DNA of 64,000 nucleotides from Biscogniauxia marginata (taxonomy: Eukaryota; Ascomycota; Sordariomycetes; Xylariales; Xylariaceae): NCBI GenBank assembly GCA_022695795.1, contig MU404078.1, positions 1-64,000 of the forward strand, in the 5' to 3' direction. The position numbers and the translations under genes are program-made. Each line of letters opens with the position of its first letter. The stretch's first letter is position 1. The notes below the pieces were generated by a model. The model was not told the DNA's origin and made no database searches. It saw only the letters and a list, made by a program, of their open reading frames with translations. Below are positions 44,091-57,025 of the stretch, one piece after another.

Positions 44091-45332
44091 ATGTCTACCC
44101 CCCAGCCGGGCGGTACCTGGACCAACCCGTTCCGCCCTCCCGGGAACGATCCTGGGGCTGCGGAGAATGCGGGCGCCGGCTCATCTTCGACGGGCCACAC
44201 ATCTGGCACAGGTACTTTTTCCCACGTGCGCTTTCAATTTTTTGTTACCTTTTATCTCGCTGACACCAGGTCCTGCGCAGTAACTTCCCAAAACAGTACT
44301 TCACGAGGAGTGCAGTTCTCGATGACAAGCACCACCCACGGACTTGATGGTAGCATAGCGGTTGTCCCAACGAATCCACCCGCGCCGTCTTCTTCGGCAT
44401 CGTCTTCTTCGTCGTCCGCTTCTGGGAACAACCAGCGGTCCGAAACTGCCACCGCATCGACTCAGACTCAGACTTCTCCCGTCGCTACAGCGGCGGCGCC
44501 GGCAGCTACGGCCTCGACTTCGGCTTCGTCTCCATTGCCCCAGCCTACGGCATCTTCAGCCGGGCCTCCCAATACGCCTCCTCCTCCTGTCCCGCCGGCA
44601 CCGCCTTCTGCCCCACCAGCGCCGCCTTCTGGTCCGCCTTCTGGTGTGCCAGCACCTCCTCCTGGCCAACTAATGTCAGGACCATTTAATCCCTCTGGCC
44701 CCAACATGGGAGGGTAAGTTGAATGATCATGAAAGATAGGCTGGGAATATCTGTTAGACATTAACTAATAATTGCCTTTTTCTTTTTCCAACAGTCCAAA
44801 CATCACCATCGTGAACCCCTCGCAGGTTCCGTTCCTGTGGTACAACTGTCCGGTCATGGCCCCGAGCAACCCCCCTGGACAGAATAATCAAGTTCACATG
44901 TGTGAGTTTTTCTTCTTTATTTCTTTATCTCGTTATAGAAGTAAATGCGGTGTTTCCCCAGCGAATTAGGGAGGTCCGTACTCTTATAAGCGAATTCATG
45001 TTTGCTATGCTGTCTAGGCCTCGATAGCACCAATGTCTATCATGCAAAACAAAAGCCCGTCTCAAGCTAATATCTAACCCACCGAACTAGCCTTCCCACA
45101 GGCGACGCACAATGGCAACTCTCCTTTCCACTTGGGCACGTCTCACTTTTTGACGAATCCGCCTCAGCCTCCCCAGGCGCCTCATCCCCAGATCTACATC
45201 GCCCAGCCCGCGTACGTCCCCCAGGGGAATCCGAATCCGAGTCCGTACGGTACCGCTGCCAGCGGGCCCGTGTACGTGATGGGAGCGCCTCCCCCTTGCA
45301 ACAACGGTCCCATCGTTTTCTATCACACGTGA
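44091..45332 (+). CDS. Pro/Ser/Thr-rich protein of unknown function
   Basis: The proposed four exons, 44091-44211, 44281-44713, 44795-44901 and 45091-45332, join to 300 aa. The first intron is a multiple of three and open, but has a good donor and a CGCTGAC branch site, so it is probably removed. The last acceptor (CTAG at 45090) was chosen because it keeps the Pro-rich reading SHFLTNPPQPPQAPHP; using the CACAG nine bases further on gives another open frame. The product begins MSTPQPGGTWTNPFRPPGND and has long Ser/Ala/Thr then Pro runs, a conserved-looking core (ITIVNPSQVPFLWYNCPVM), and ends NNGPIVFYHT. No signal peptide or known domain is present. The composition suggests a disordered protein. 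I do not recognise the family. Confidence 0.6.
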
Positions 45333-48300
45333 TCCGAAGTTGATCGATCGCTCATCAACTAGTACTACGGCTGCTACTGCTGCTTGCATTACAGCATGGG
45401 GAAAACTATGATGCTAAAGGAACGGAGGAAGTTTATTGATGTTTGTCTTGTTACTAAGCTCTGAGGCTATCTAGGCACAACAGATGCAATGAGTTGACTG
45501 TTAATTTAGTAAGGAAGGAAACCAGGGACTGAGAGGAGGGATTTCATGTATGAATAAATTTTTCCTCTTCTCCCTACTTGTTATAGATTAAGAAAACGAA
45601 GATATTGTCCGAACCATTAAATAAATTTAATGTAAGGAGAGTCGCGTCTCAGCTTCGACTACGAGAATTTAGGCCTGTTAAGTAATCACCTTTAGAACTA
45701 TATATCCCGACGGTATTCCCTTTAAGTCCTCTTAAAGTGAAGGATACACTCAAAACATTAATGTGATTGTTATGGATGTATAATACTTATCAAGTTTAAT
45801 GGCTCAATCCTGCCTTATTGTTGGACTCTAAACTGAGATATTTGACCGCCCCCTTCCTATTTCCCTATCCCCATATTTTGATATCTCCGACTGCCCGTTC
45901 TTGCTTTATCTTGAATTTCCACCCTATTGTATCATGTTTATCTGCGTGGTTTTGTTTTTATCTTTATTGTTTATATTGTGTTATCAGAGACTGACTGTCT
46001 GAGACGTAGATGTCACGCTGTACTTGTGTCAACCTGATAAAAGCAGGATTTACTCTTATCATATACCCACTTAGGTATGTTTGGGCTTTCATAACCCGGC
46101 AATGTACTTTTATCGTTTGCTGGAACTGGGGCTAAGTTGCCTTTTCAGGACAACCCACCGTCCCGGATTGGTATGCCAGGGCGTACCATAGACCCTCTCC
46201 TGCCCGATGTGTCTGGGCAGAGGTTAATTTACTGAGCCCTTGATCGGGAAGATACATACACTCGGAATATAACTTTACCCCAGGTCTGCACATGAGACGT
46301 AAAACCAGCTCCCCTGACTTTCCAGTGTTACACAGATCCTTATCATTAAGCGCTGAGTCTAAACCGTAAGAAATACCTACCTCTACCCGGCTCGACTCTC
46401 ACAGAACAGGTTCTCCAGTGGAACGTAAGTAATAGTACTACCCACTAACTAAGTTGCTGCCCATTGATGTTATTTGTGTACTCGGATTGGGCAGCTCTCG
46501 TACTTGAGATGGTCTACCTTTCATGAAGAGATTTCACATTTGTAGGAAGTCCTGCTAGTCTATACGCATGTGGTCTAGGAGATTTATGTTGTCTTGAGAT
46601 AGTATGTAGGCAGCAAGACAAGTAGTCTCACTAGAGTCTCAGACAATACCTAGGCCTACGTTGATATGTTGGAAGAACTTGATAGAATCAAGGTAGGTAG
46701 ATCCCTCGGTCTACCCCAAGGGTTAGTGATTGCCACTAATATGGAACTTATATTGCCTTGCTAAACTTATATAGTCCGTGATATGTACGTGTCAACAGGG
46801 TGTTTATGTGTGCTAACGGATGTGGATTTTGTCTTGATAAAGACGCAGTAGTCACTCCCACTTTCCGACAACAAAGGTATGTAAGGGCGCAAGGGAGATC
46901 AACATCCTGGCAGGGGTGGACGATCTGTAACTATAGAGTTCATGTATACGAGTACCCTGCTATATCAATACTTAGTTACAGCACTTGCTCCATAGCTGCC
47001 TGAGTGGTACTAAGCTGAAAGAGTTGTAAGAGGTATGCAAGCGGGCTTTCTCTCTCACTTCCTTTTTAATCTCTCCGGGATCATTTCCATTATGTGCACT
47101 TGCTGTAAGCAATTATTACCTCGTGAAATTCAAAGCTCGTGCGTTCCCAACAGTATGCGCCACGCGCTAATTAGCCCTGGAGTCTCCATAGCATCGTCGT
47201 ATACCTAGCACGTGCCCTTTCACCGCTTAACATGGGCAGGGGTTTCCGGGGAACTAATATGGGGAAACCATGAATATCCACCCAGCTCGGCTGAGCCGGC
47301 GCCGAGGCAGAAAATTCATAACGGTGATCAATTTGGGATGTTCATCGTGGAAGATGCCGGCGCGACATCTCCTTCTGGTTCGGTCCCGACGCTGTAGCAA
47401 GCTTGACGGATTCGACTAACCTTAGTACGGAAAGCGGACGCGAGCTAGACTAGAAGACGGCTATAGCAGGCGGCTTTTTCTGGACTTCACACATGAATCG
47501 GGTGAATATGGCATCTTCGTGGTCTTTGTGGGAGGTTTAGTTGTCTGCGGCCCATGCCGTTTGTTCAGGGAGCGAAACAAACTACTTTTCAGGTGGGTGT
47601 CTCCAATATGTAAGCTTGCGAGTGATCTGCACTATGCAGATGCGAAGAACTCGACCGTTCCGATGCGACTGAAAGCATTACGTGAGATCAGATTGGGGGC
47701 TTAAGTGGCGTTCCTGGCAAGGTTTTACCTTGCGTCTTTTACTCAACTGCCATTACAAGTGCAAGTAGAGAGGCGACATCAAAGGATATTATTGTATTGT
47801 AGGTAGACATATCTGCCCAATCACGTGGCATTTGCTCCGAATTGCTCCTTCACTTGAAGTAAGATCAACCGTTGTTCCATCTTCGTGGGTATTCCCCTCC
47901 CAGGCTATAAGCTGTGTGATAAGTAGCCTTCTCCAACCACAGAAAAGCTCACTTCAGAAGGCCAATGGGTTCGTACGTAAGCATTGGCAAGCTCGCTCTT
48001 CACTTAAGAGCAAGACTATAAGTAACTTAAAATGCAACGCTCGTATTCCGGCATCTGTTCTGGTTCGCGGACTGTCAGTTATACCTTTAATCTCCAGGAT
48101 ATCATAAATATCTTGGTTGCGGTCCCTAAGACATGAGATTGCATAGCTTTCACTCCACCGATGGTAAGAACAGAAGAGCCATTATTTTGGACGATGCGAA
48201 ACATGAAGGATCAGTCTGCGGCGAATCCGAGCCATTCGACCCTGGGGTTTGGTTCTCGGGAGGTTGGCGATTGTTTGGTACGGGAGCGGACTAGAGAGTC

Positions 48301-51069
48301 CCTTATCTCCAACACGATCCAGAAATACCCATACTATTCCAAATCGCAACTAGAAACGGCCCTATTCGCTCATGGCCAATTCTTTTGACGCGCATTTAAG
48401 ACTTGGGACAAACCAAGCTTGCCGCAGATGCATTCGCGCCTGCAGGTTAAGGTTTTTCTTTCGCCAACCCCGACTGCAAGCTGCGAAGTACTGTACATAC
48501 GGCAGGGAGTTGAAGGATTATGCCTAAGAGGAGGGAGACATTTGAAATGGGCACCGACGGGTAATCGAACGTTACGTGCGAGGGCTGCAAGACTAGGGCG
48601 TAGTAACCGTTTCCAGGCTCCTTAGGCCCGGCCAAGGAAGCCCTTGCATAGAGCCCTTGTAGTAAAAGTTTAGATATAATCTGCTTCCGGTGTTGGAAAT
48701 AACACACTTACAACCTCAGCACTAGTGATGTCCGGCCGACTATGTAGGTATGTGCGGTAGAAGAATCTGATATGCCGGCCCTGTTGGAGTCAGACACGTC
48801 GTTGTTATATGGAGCGAGGCGCACATGGCCGCCGTAGGGGCCTCCCCCTTGCAGGAGACTGACTATAGGCAGAAATGATCTGTAGAGTCTCTTGCTCGAT
48901 GGGCATGCGCAATTTGTACCCAGCAGCCCCTCAAGGTTAACTCACATCCAGAGTACTGGGAGAGCTCTCTATCGTGACATTCCACGCCATCCCACGCCAC
49001 CTCTCCATCAAAGCAGCGCAGGGTCGTATTAGTACTAGGTTAGTCAACATGTTACATCAGAACCCACCTGAACGAAGGATCAATATTACATACATATATG
49101 CACACGAAACATTACATATGTCTGGATGTATGTAAGTCAGGACAATGTATAATAAATAGGGCGCTTACTATAGCCCATAGGCAAAACTAGTCGAGGCTAT
49201 GATAGGTCATCTTACTAACTGCCGCATAGGGCATTTGAATTTCGAAAATAATGGACCAGTGAGGATGCATCGTATGAATCTGGGAGGATCGCGTCCGATC
49301 AAATCATAGATTCAAAAAAAAAACCCCCAAAAAAAAAACCTCCACTAATGTCTTTTAAGCTAAGTTCTTACTTGGCTTCCAGGATAACGGTGGAGACACC
49401 AAGGTTTCCCCCTCCCTTCCCTTCTTTTTCTTTTTTTCGGGGAGTTTTTTTTCTTCGCTGTTACCTCTAAGACTCCATTTTAAGCATTATTATCATACAC
49501 ATTAGTGTAGACCCTGTGTACGGGTGTACCCACCTACCATATGTATACTTGCCCTTTTGATTGGGTTATGGAATTAGAGAAGGCCTGCTTACCTACGAAA
49601 TAGTGTTACATGTGATAGTCCTTCATATCGAGGAACCAATATACATGGACCGTTGACAACCCAACGCGGCTTCACGTGGTACTCTTTGTCAGCAGAGTCT
49701 TCGGCCCTTACCTTAAACATCGTAAGCACTGATCTTTTAAACATAGGTAATTCGAGTCTGTCACCGTGGAAGCTCCATTGATATCATGGTGTGCTGATTA
49801 GAAAATCTTACGTTGTGTGACGATCACAGTCAGACTGTCTCCTAGCCCCTCTGATGTAATATCTGCTGGGATAAGATATGTACAATCTAAGAATGCCTTT
49901 GTCCTGATTGAGTTATATATAGATGACTAAACAGAGCCAATCGATCTCGTCCTGGGTGACACGGGACTTGAGGCTCCCAGTACGATGGCAGGCCACATAA
50001 AAGCAAGGGAATTAAGCTGGGTGGGGATGACAGAGCGAAGAAAAGGGGAGACCATGCATGGTCCTAAACAATGCGTTATTACCATTGTTTCCCCCCCGTC
50101 GGGTTACTAGTGATTCCCGAGAGACTGGCAGGTTGTATGTACGCACATACCGTGCCAATACCTTGGAAAGGATTTCCCAATCCAGTCAGAACCTAAAAAT
50201 AAAAAATAAAAAAATGATAGCGCGATGAAAAGGGTAATGGGGGTGAACGTTTGGTACTGGCCGGCTCGGCAAAGAGCCCTTGACAGCTTACGACTACCCG
50301 AGGGATCAAAGTCCCAAACAGAGGCCAAGACGTTGGCAGAACTGGACATATGCATGCGGCCGGATGGGTCCCTCACAATGTATAGCCCCCAGAGAGAGTA
50401 CACGGTGGTACGATTACCGGACGTAGATAAACTGTCCGCTCAGTCTAGCTACGTAAGTAGGTGTTTGATGCCGATTCAGTATCAAGACACGGGGAGGAGC
50501 GTTGCATTTCTGTATTATGTCGGTTTAACCGAGAAGCACAGACAAGGTCTATAATACTATAGCGGTTTAAGGTGAAAATTCGCCGGTCTGAATGAGCTAC
50601 GATATGGTGGTAAGAAGGTGGAACGCCTGACCGGGACAAACAGCCAGTTGGGAAACCGGACTGGCGGGCTCTCATTGGATGCCAATCAATCCTAGACGAT
50701 GGCATGCCATATGCGGGTTACGATCCTTTCCTACATCTCACTTACCAATTCCCAATAGGGGACCACTTTAACCGTTCGGCCGGCTTGCCTTACATATGAC
50801 ATAGCCCCTGCAACAGGACTCCTGGATGTCCTAGCCGGAGTCGGGGCATGGCATGATAAGAAGCGATGCCTCCTCCGACGCTGACGCGACCCGATGGGTA
50901 CGGTGCCCTTGGCTGAGAAGCTCAAAAGAGTGAGTTATTGCCACACTTGCAGGCATATGTATTTTCCCAATCACACTCTTTTTTATTCATCTAGTTCGAA
51001 CTAGTACTTTCGACGAGGATACATCCAGGAAGCTGCTTTGAGGCGCTAGGATCTGATCGACTTGTGAAC
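45333..51069. other. 5.7-kb gene-poor block with coding-like fragments
   Basis: No intact gene is recognisable. Short frames at 46800-47003, 47212-47397, 47519-47704, 47832-48107, 48161-48388 and 50225-50554 (all +) have some protein-like stretches, such as FDPGVWFSGGWRLFGTGAD near 48236-48292 in a second frame, but they are broken by stops and frame changes. A poly-A / poly-C tract lies at 49315-49340. Decayed genes or transposons are the likeliest explanation. No LTRs, terminal inverted repeats or reverse transcriptase motifs were seen. Confidence 0.4.
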
Positions 51070-52077
51070 ATGTCGAACGAGCGGGAGGAGCCTAATAGTA
51101 GCACGAGACTACTCGACGAGAAGTCCTCCTCCTCGGGACTCATGGCTGCGCAGACCAGCGAGTTCAGCTCGAAAAGCTTTCTAGGAAAGATCGCTTACCT
51201 CCCTTACCTGTTATGGGAGTTCACTGAGAGCAACTTCGACACCTTCGTCGTTCCCAACACGGCGTTCGGCATCCTGGGGGCTTTCGCCGCGCCGGTCCTC
51301 ACGGAAGGCTTCGAGCGGCCGCCCACAGCCCTCGAAATCCTCTCGCGACTGCCCCTCGCGACGGCCTACAATTGGTTGAATGTGCTGAACTTCGACCTCG
51401 CGAACCAGCGGTCTCCCGAGTCCGTCCAGGAAGACCTTCTCAACAAGCCGTGGCGTCCCATCCCCACGGGCAAGGTCACGGCGACGCAGACGCGCCGGGC
51501 AATGCTGGTGACCATCCCGCTAGCCCTGCTATTCAACTATCTCCTCGGCATCTGGAGACAAGGCTTATTCATCATGGTTTTCACTTGGATGTACAACGAC
51601 ATAAGGGGAGGCGACGAGGTGGTCCGAGACCTGATCATCTCCGTTTCTTACGGTATGTTCAACAGCGGCTCGCTGGAGATCGCAGTCGGCGGCGGTGAAT
51701 ACACCCCTATCAGTATCAGCAGGGGAGGCAAGATATGGACGGCCATCATCAGCGGCGTGATCTTGACCACGATGCAGGTGCAGGACCTGAAGGACCAGGC
51801 GGGCGACCGGACGCGTGGACGGCAGACGATAGCGCTATGGCTCGGGGACCGGTTTTCGCGTATCTCCATCGCCTTCTTCATCTGCCTCTGGTCCGCTGTC
51901 TGCGCCTACTTCTGGCAACCGCGGCTGTACGCCATCGCCGTGCCGGTGGTATCCGGGGTTGTCACCGCCCTGCGCGTGCTGTTCAAGCGGACGCCTAAGG
52001 AGGACGCCGCCACATGGCGGTGGTGGTGCTTCTGGACAATAACTCTGTACCTATTGCCCATCCTCAGTCTGATTTAA
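51070..52077 (+). CDS. UbiA-family membrane prenyltransferase / terpene cyclase-like protein
   Basis: Single exon, 335 aa from ATG 51070. About seven to nine hydrophobic helices follow a polar N-terminus. The first aspartate-rich site is NVLNFDLANQ (104-113), followed by EDLLNKPWRPIP (121-132). The second is DLKDQAGD (239-246), matching the DxxDxxGD motif of UbiA enzymes. The segment YNDIRGGDEVVRD resembles the loop seen in fungal UbiA-type membrane terpene cyclases such as the fumagillin cyclase Fma-TC, as far as I recall. It likely acts on a prenyl diphosphate in a membrane, as either prenyltransferase or cyclase. No P450, oxidoreductase or PKS lies nearby, and the gene sits alone between gene-poor blocks. 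The family is confident; the reaction is open. Confidence 0.85.
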   Translation: MSNEREEPNSSTRLLDEKSSSSGLMAAQTSEFSSKSFLGKIAYLPYLLWEFTESNFDTFVVPNTAFGILGAFAAPVLTEGFERPPTALEILSRLPLATAYNWLNVLNFDLANQRSPESVQEDLLNKPWRPIPTGKVTATQTRRAMLVTIPLALLFNYLLGIWRQGLFIMVFTWMYNDIRGGDEVVRDLIISVSYGMFNSGSLEIAVGGGEYTPISISRGGKIWTAIISGVILTTMQVQDLKDQAGDRTRGRQTIALWLGDRFSRISIAFFICLWSAVCAYFWQPRLYAIAVPVVSGVVTALRVLFKRTPKEDAATWRWWCFWTITLYLLPILSLI

Positions 52078-55000
52078 TACGAACTGCACGGGGAGGAGGC
52101 GAGTCGTGGTGTGAGTGTGCAGGGGGGTTCCGGATGTGGGGGAAAGAGGCGGGAAACTTGGGGTCCGGAGTCGGATTTTTGCTCATATATTTTATCTACT
52201 CTATGAACCAGATACATATATACAGGTATACCACATCCTCGTGCGTCGTTGAAACAAAGTTCCTGCAGAATACAATTGTAGCGTCTAACATATGTAACTT
52301 GTTGACAGCCACGAACTTAGACCCCCGCTTGCTGGGGCACAACACCGGACTAGTATCGCCGGCGACAGTCACTAACCAGCTTCATTCTTGTTTGAGGAGT
52401 TTCTATCCGTCGCTTCTCGTTCTTAAGAGGCTCCCACACTGTTTTTGCCGGTTCAAGCCCTAGACACCATAGTTGAGTTTCGCCGAGGCGAGGGAAGTTT
52501 AGTGAGAAAAAGGAAAGAAAATGGCTTGCCAAGCTAGACTGCCACTGGCTCGTTAGCTAATTCGAGAAGGGGATCGACTAGTAAACTTAGGACAGGCGGT
52601 TCTGGCGCGGAGAGACATGACTACCTAGGTACGCATTTAGAATGCAGGTTGAAAGCACTAGATACGAACCACAGTAGATTCCGCAGCGATTGGTTTACCA
52701 ACCCAGCGTACCCTTGTGTTATACATTCACTTCTCGCGTTTATCGTGCCGATTCAGCGCAGAACTGTCCAAGACGGCTAGAGACCAACCGGCCACCGAGA
52801 CGTTCATGATAATGGTTACGCTATTCGAGCGGGCTACCACCGTTGATCGTGCCGTTATCGAGAACCTTGCTACTCGAATCAAGTCACAAGACTGCACATC
52901 TAAACATGGGCAATCTCTTTTGAGTACCATCGATGCCCTATATCATATGGATATGTAATGTCATACGATACCGAAAGGGAGAAAGAGGAAAAGTATTGAT
53001 GCAGCCTATAGAGATGACTTATCATATATTCCCTATCCGTGCATGCTTTTCGGCCGAAACCCCCCCGCTGTACAAGGCTCGCTGACCGCCAGCACGTATT
53101 TCATAGTTGGGACGACACACGGGAATTCAAGCCGCGCGCAGTAAATAGTGGAAGGCGTTCGTTGTGACGCCCCGTCCGCAGTGGGAGGCACATAACAGGT
53201 TGTATGTCTTGTCTTGTGACCTGACTTGTCCTGTTCCTATCCCCGGCCCGCGAATGTGCCGTCCCGTAGGATTCGAGGCCCTGGCCTATGCCCACTTAAC
53301 TTGCGTGCTTGCCTCTGCGGGTGTGTTGCAATCGGACGGCCGTCAGGTTCGCCCAACTCTCTTTTCTGCCCCTGTATGATACCCATATATGACAGATCAG
53401 GCGGGGCTTCCAATTGGAGAAGTTAATTGGTCTATTAACACCAGGTTGATCACAACTCCCAATGGAAGTTCCATGCAGCCTTTTCCCCCTGTTCTACCCA
53501 GGGACCCAGATGCCCAGATGTAAGATAGGCGAACTGGTAATAATTGGTCTAAGACGATTTTGTTCAATACATCTAATCTACGTAGTGCTCACACTCCTCC
53601 AAATCAGGAAACTTAAGAAAGGGAAGGCATCAGTATTGTGGCACTCTGAGTAGTAGTGCAACCTAACACCTAACGATTATAAAACCCCAACTTTGCGGGA
53701 GAGTCAGCGTCCAAGCAACGGTCACTATCAATGAAAATCCTATACCGGCTGAAGGATCAAAGGACGCCAGTGACGTACATATGTCCATATTCCGTCATTT
53801 CTTGTCTCACCCATCCCTGATCTTCGTAGGATTGCTAACCCGGAGTTCCTGGGAATTACCGAGCCGCGGTTCCCCTAATACATATCGGAATTTGCCCAAG
53901 ACAGTCACATAACTAATGACCGGGGCCCGTCTCTGGTGCCCCCTGTAACCGGCTAACCTAAGTATACCAACACAGATATAGTCCTGAGCACTGTTTAGGA
54001 ATATAGGATTACTTTGCCCTGATATTCCCAAACGAAAAAAGTAAAAATTGAAAAGGAGTGAAATTCAACAACGACCTGCAATACTACCATGGCTGCGTAA
54101 CCTCGGAGTCGAATGGTACCACCCCGTTGGTGCTGATGTGATCCGCCTCGCTGCACCTATCTCATCCAATGCGGATCTAGAAACATCCTCTCCCTTCAGC
54201 TGGCTTTTTCACCTGCTGCTATCAGAGTATGTAATATATCTGTGGCTGACTGCGTGACATCAGTCATGCGTGCATGGCATACTTTGCTGGCAATATATGT
54301 GCATGGCATGGTCTAGTCGGTTCCGAGGTAACTCCGCTCCTGGATTTAATTGCACCTTACTTCGTGAAGGGAGTCAGTATACAATAGCGTGCATCGGAGC
54401 AAAACGCCGTGTATAAATGACTTCAAAACGTAGGGCGTCTCTTCACAGGAGGACGGTAGTAGTAGAGAATGAAACATCATGCACACTTCCTAGTTGATTG
54501 GCGTAGGTCACCTACATTTCCCAGAATCTGGAATAGCATAGTTGTCATGGTCTATTGCAAAGAGTCACAAGATACATTGCCTGATGTGATGGATATTTTC
54601 TAGGCCCGGGAAGCGCGCTAGTGGTGCAGAGTGTAAAGGGGGTTGAAATACTACTTGACGTGTAACCCAGCGTTCCTGTTCACATCATCAACCCTGGGTT
54701 ATACATGAGCATGTCGTGTAATTGTTTGTCAAAATGTCATAATAGTACTGGTCTTCCTTAGCTTGCAGGCTTCTTTGTTTCATTAGTCACATGCTTCTAT
54801 ACGCATAACGATTCGAAATTCTGTATTTAATTTACCCCTAGGCACTAATATCGAGCACCGGAAGATAGTACTCTATTATAGCTCTACAGAGTAGAAGGCC
54901 TACTTCATGTTGCGTAACATGAGAATCCTTTCGAGTAGCGGTGTGATCCGGCGAGTGTCTTTGCGTGTAAACAGTCCAATCTCAATATTCTGAAAGCTTT

Positions 55001-57025
55001 AGGTCAACTTTCCGAGTACTGACCAACCCCTTCATCCTGCCACGAGCTAATTCAATATTCATATGTAAAGATTGATTGCCTAGCCAATCGTGAGCGTGGG
55101 TGTTGAAATAGAGACCGGCGAGTGGCTATGGAACCTATTACATACATCTCATGTAAGCGGCTGCAGAAGCTGTGCCACAGACATGATATTGTGTTGTACG
55201 GGAAGAAGCACTATAATGTTGCATTGCAGCCAGCCGTCCTTCCCTCCAAGCTGGTTGGCTCGATTGCATATTAAGTATACTTTAGGTACCTATTCTAGCG
55301 TGTGATAAAGGAATGGTCGTACAATGCCAACTCCTGTATGGGGTTACATAAAATTATGCTTACTTGCGTCACAGCGAAGTCGTTGTTACATCTGGATGAC
55401 ACGATCTAGGGGATAGCATTGTGATTCCTACCTCCCAGCCCTATCAACTGAATGACTAGGTTATACCAGTTTGAGATCTTGTAGAGACCACCGTTATTTC
55501 TACACAAAATTGCCACCAGTAGTACTTGTCAGGCTTGACTCGGTGTCACACGTAAGGACACCTAAGAACTGCCAAGACCGGTTGGTCATACGGCAGGACG
55601 GTCATTAGGGGTAGATACTAAGGTTAGATTTATAGGCACTAATATGCATAGGATGAGGTAAGCCATTAGACAGCTAGATTGGGTATAAAAGGATAGAGAA
55701 TTCCTGGTAGACCTCTTTTATGAACTTAGACTCTTAAGTCCTTTGAGACCAAAAGAAAATTATTAGTTGAAATTGAATCATTATTCTAAGCCCATCAGCC
55801 CTTGTCACACTCGGGCCGCACGATCAAATATGGCCCCCAAACTGGCTGGCCACTCGACATGGAGGCCGATTAAGTACCACCCATCCGCTATCGTTATCAG
55901 ACATTAGGTTTTAAATTATTTCTGTCAAGGTTGGACAAAGATACGAGGACAAGATGAAAGGCATTGATTCAAGGGTAAGTCTAGAAGGTGAACGAAGCCC
56001 ATATACATATCCAGGAGGCCATAACATGGCTGTATAGCGGGGCTATGCTGTTTCAACAATGGTGATATGACAGCACAAGAGTAACCGTGATGTCACAGGG
56101 ATAGTCTCTATGGGTGCTGATTGTCATGCGCAATTAGCGATGTCGCTTTTGCAACACGTAGTCATGAATATTGTCTCGGAGACAATGAGCCACATAGCGA
56201 TTCAGCAATCAACTGAATAGCTCCGGTCAAGATGATTGAACTCTAGATCAAATCTCAAAATACTCAGAATCTCTATCCTGATTATCTACCCCGCCTACGC
56301 TGTCCATATAATAAAAGGAACAGGATCCAGGGCCATTGTCACATTTAATGAAGAGGATACTACATGTGGAAGAAGCGGGATAAGGGGAAGGATGGTGTAG
56401 AAGATAGGAGCAGGCCGCGGTAGCTTACTAATTTAGTGACATCGTGTTGTATTGATGTACAAAACATTTCTGAAGCAATATGTTTTGTAGCGCAGTTATA
56501 ATACCCCTACGCTAAAGAGACCGGCTCTTGAAAGCTATCTCTTGTAGCAGATTAGGCAGTAGCTAAGAGAAGTAATCGCCACCGTGAACACAAATTAGAG
56601 GACTAGTTAGGCGCACAATAAACTAAGAGTGATGGGTGTCTAGGATCACTATTAGATACAAATAGTCGCTAGAGAGCTCTTCCCAGTCCCCTCGGGACGT
56701 ACACGACTCCTGTACACCTAGTTTACTTATAGATATCGTCCCCTAGGCTCACCAGCCTCGAGTTTGGCCTTTCGGGCCCCTGAAAAGATAGATTCGAAGG
56801 CCTGTTTACTTCTTGTCGTGAGATCGTGTAGAGCCCCCTATAACCTCAATGACCAGCCTCGATGACTACTGAATAAATTTTAGGAGAATAAAATCTTTGG
56901 ACACACCCCTTTTCTGTACATGTACACAGTTACATTTACGTGTTGTAGTTAATAAAGTATGTGACGGGGATTGGATGAATCTACAACGAACTTAAGCTAT
57001 AAACATGGTGGAGATTTTGGGAGTT
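52078..57025. other. 4.9-kb gene-poor block
   Basis: No gene is recognisable. The longest frames (52716-52958 +, 53164-53379 +, 53807-54031 -, 54048-54257 +, 55090-55305 +) have no domain and no plausible splice partners. Composition is mildly A/T-rich with scattered CTAGG words. The stretch is probably decayed repeats or spacer, and no terminal repeats were identified by eye. Confidence 0.4.

Noticed and set aside
48540..48620. T-arm-like sequence on the minus strand (CGTTCGATTACCCG) hinting at a tRNA
   Set aside because: The anticodon and acceptor stems do not pair and the B-box is imperfect. At most it is a decayed tRNA.
52445..52462. GGTTCAAGCCC, a possible B-box
   Set aside because: The flanking T-stem bases do not pair, and no A-box lies at a suitable distance.
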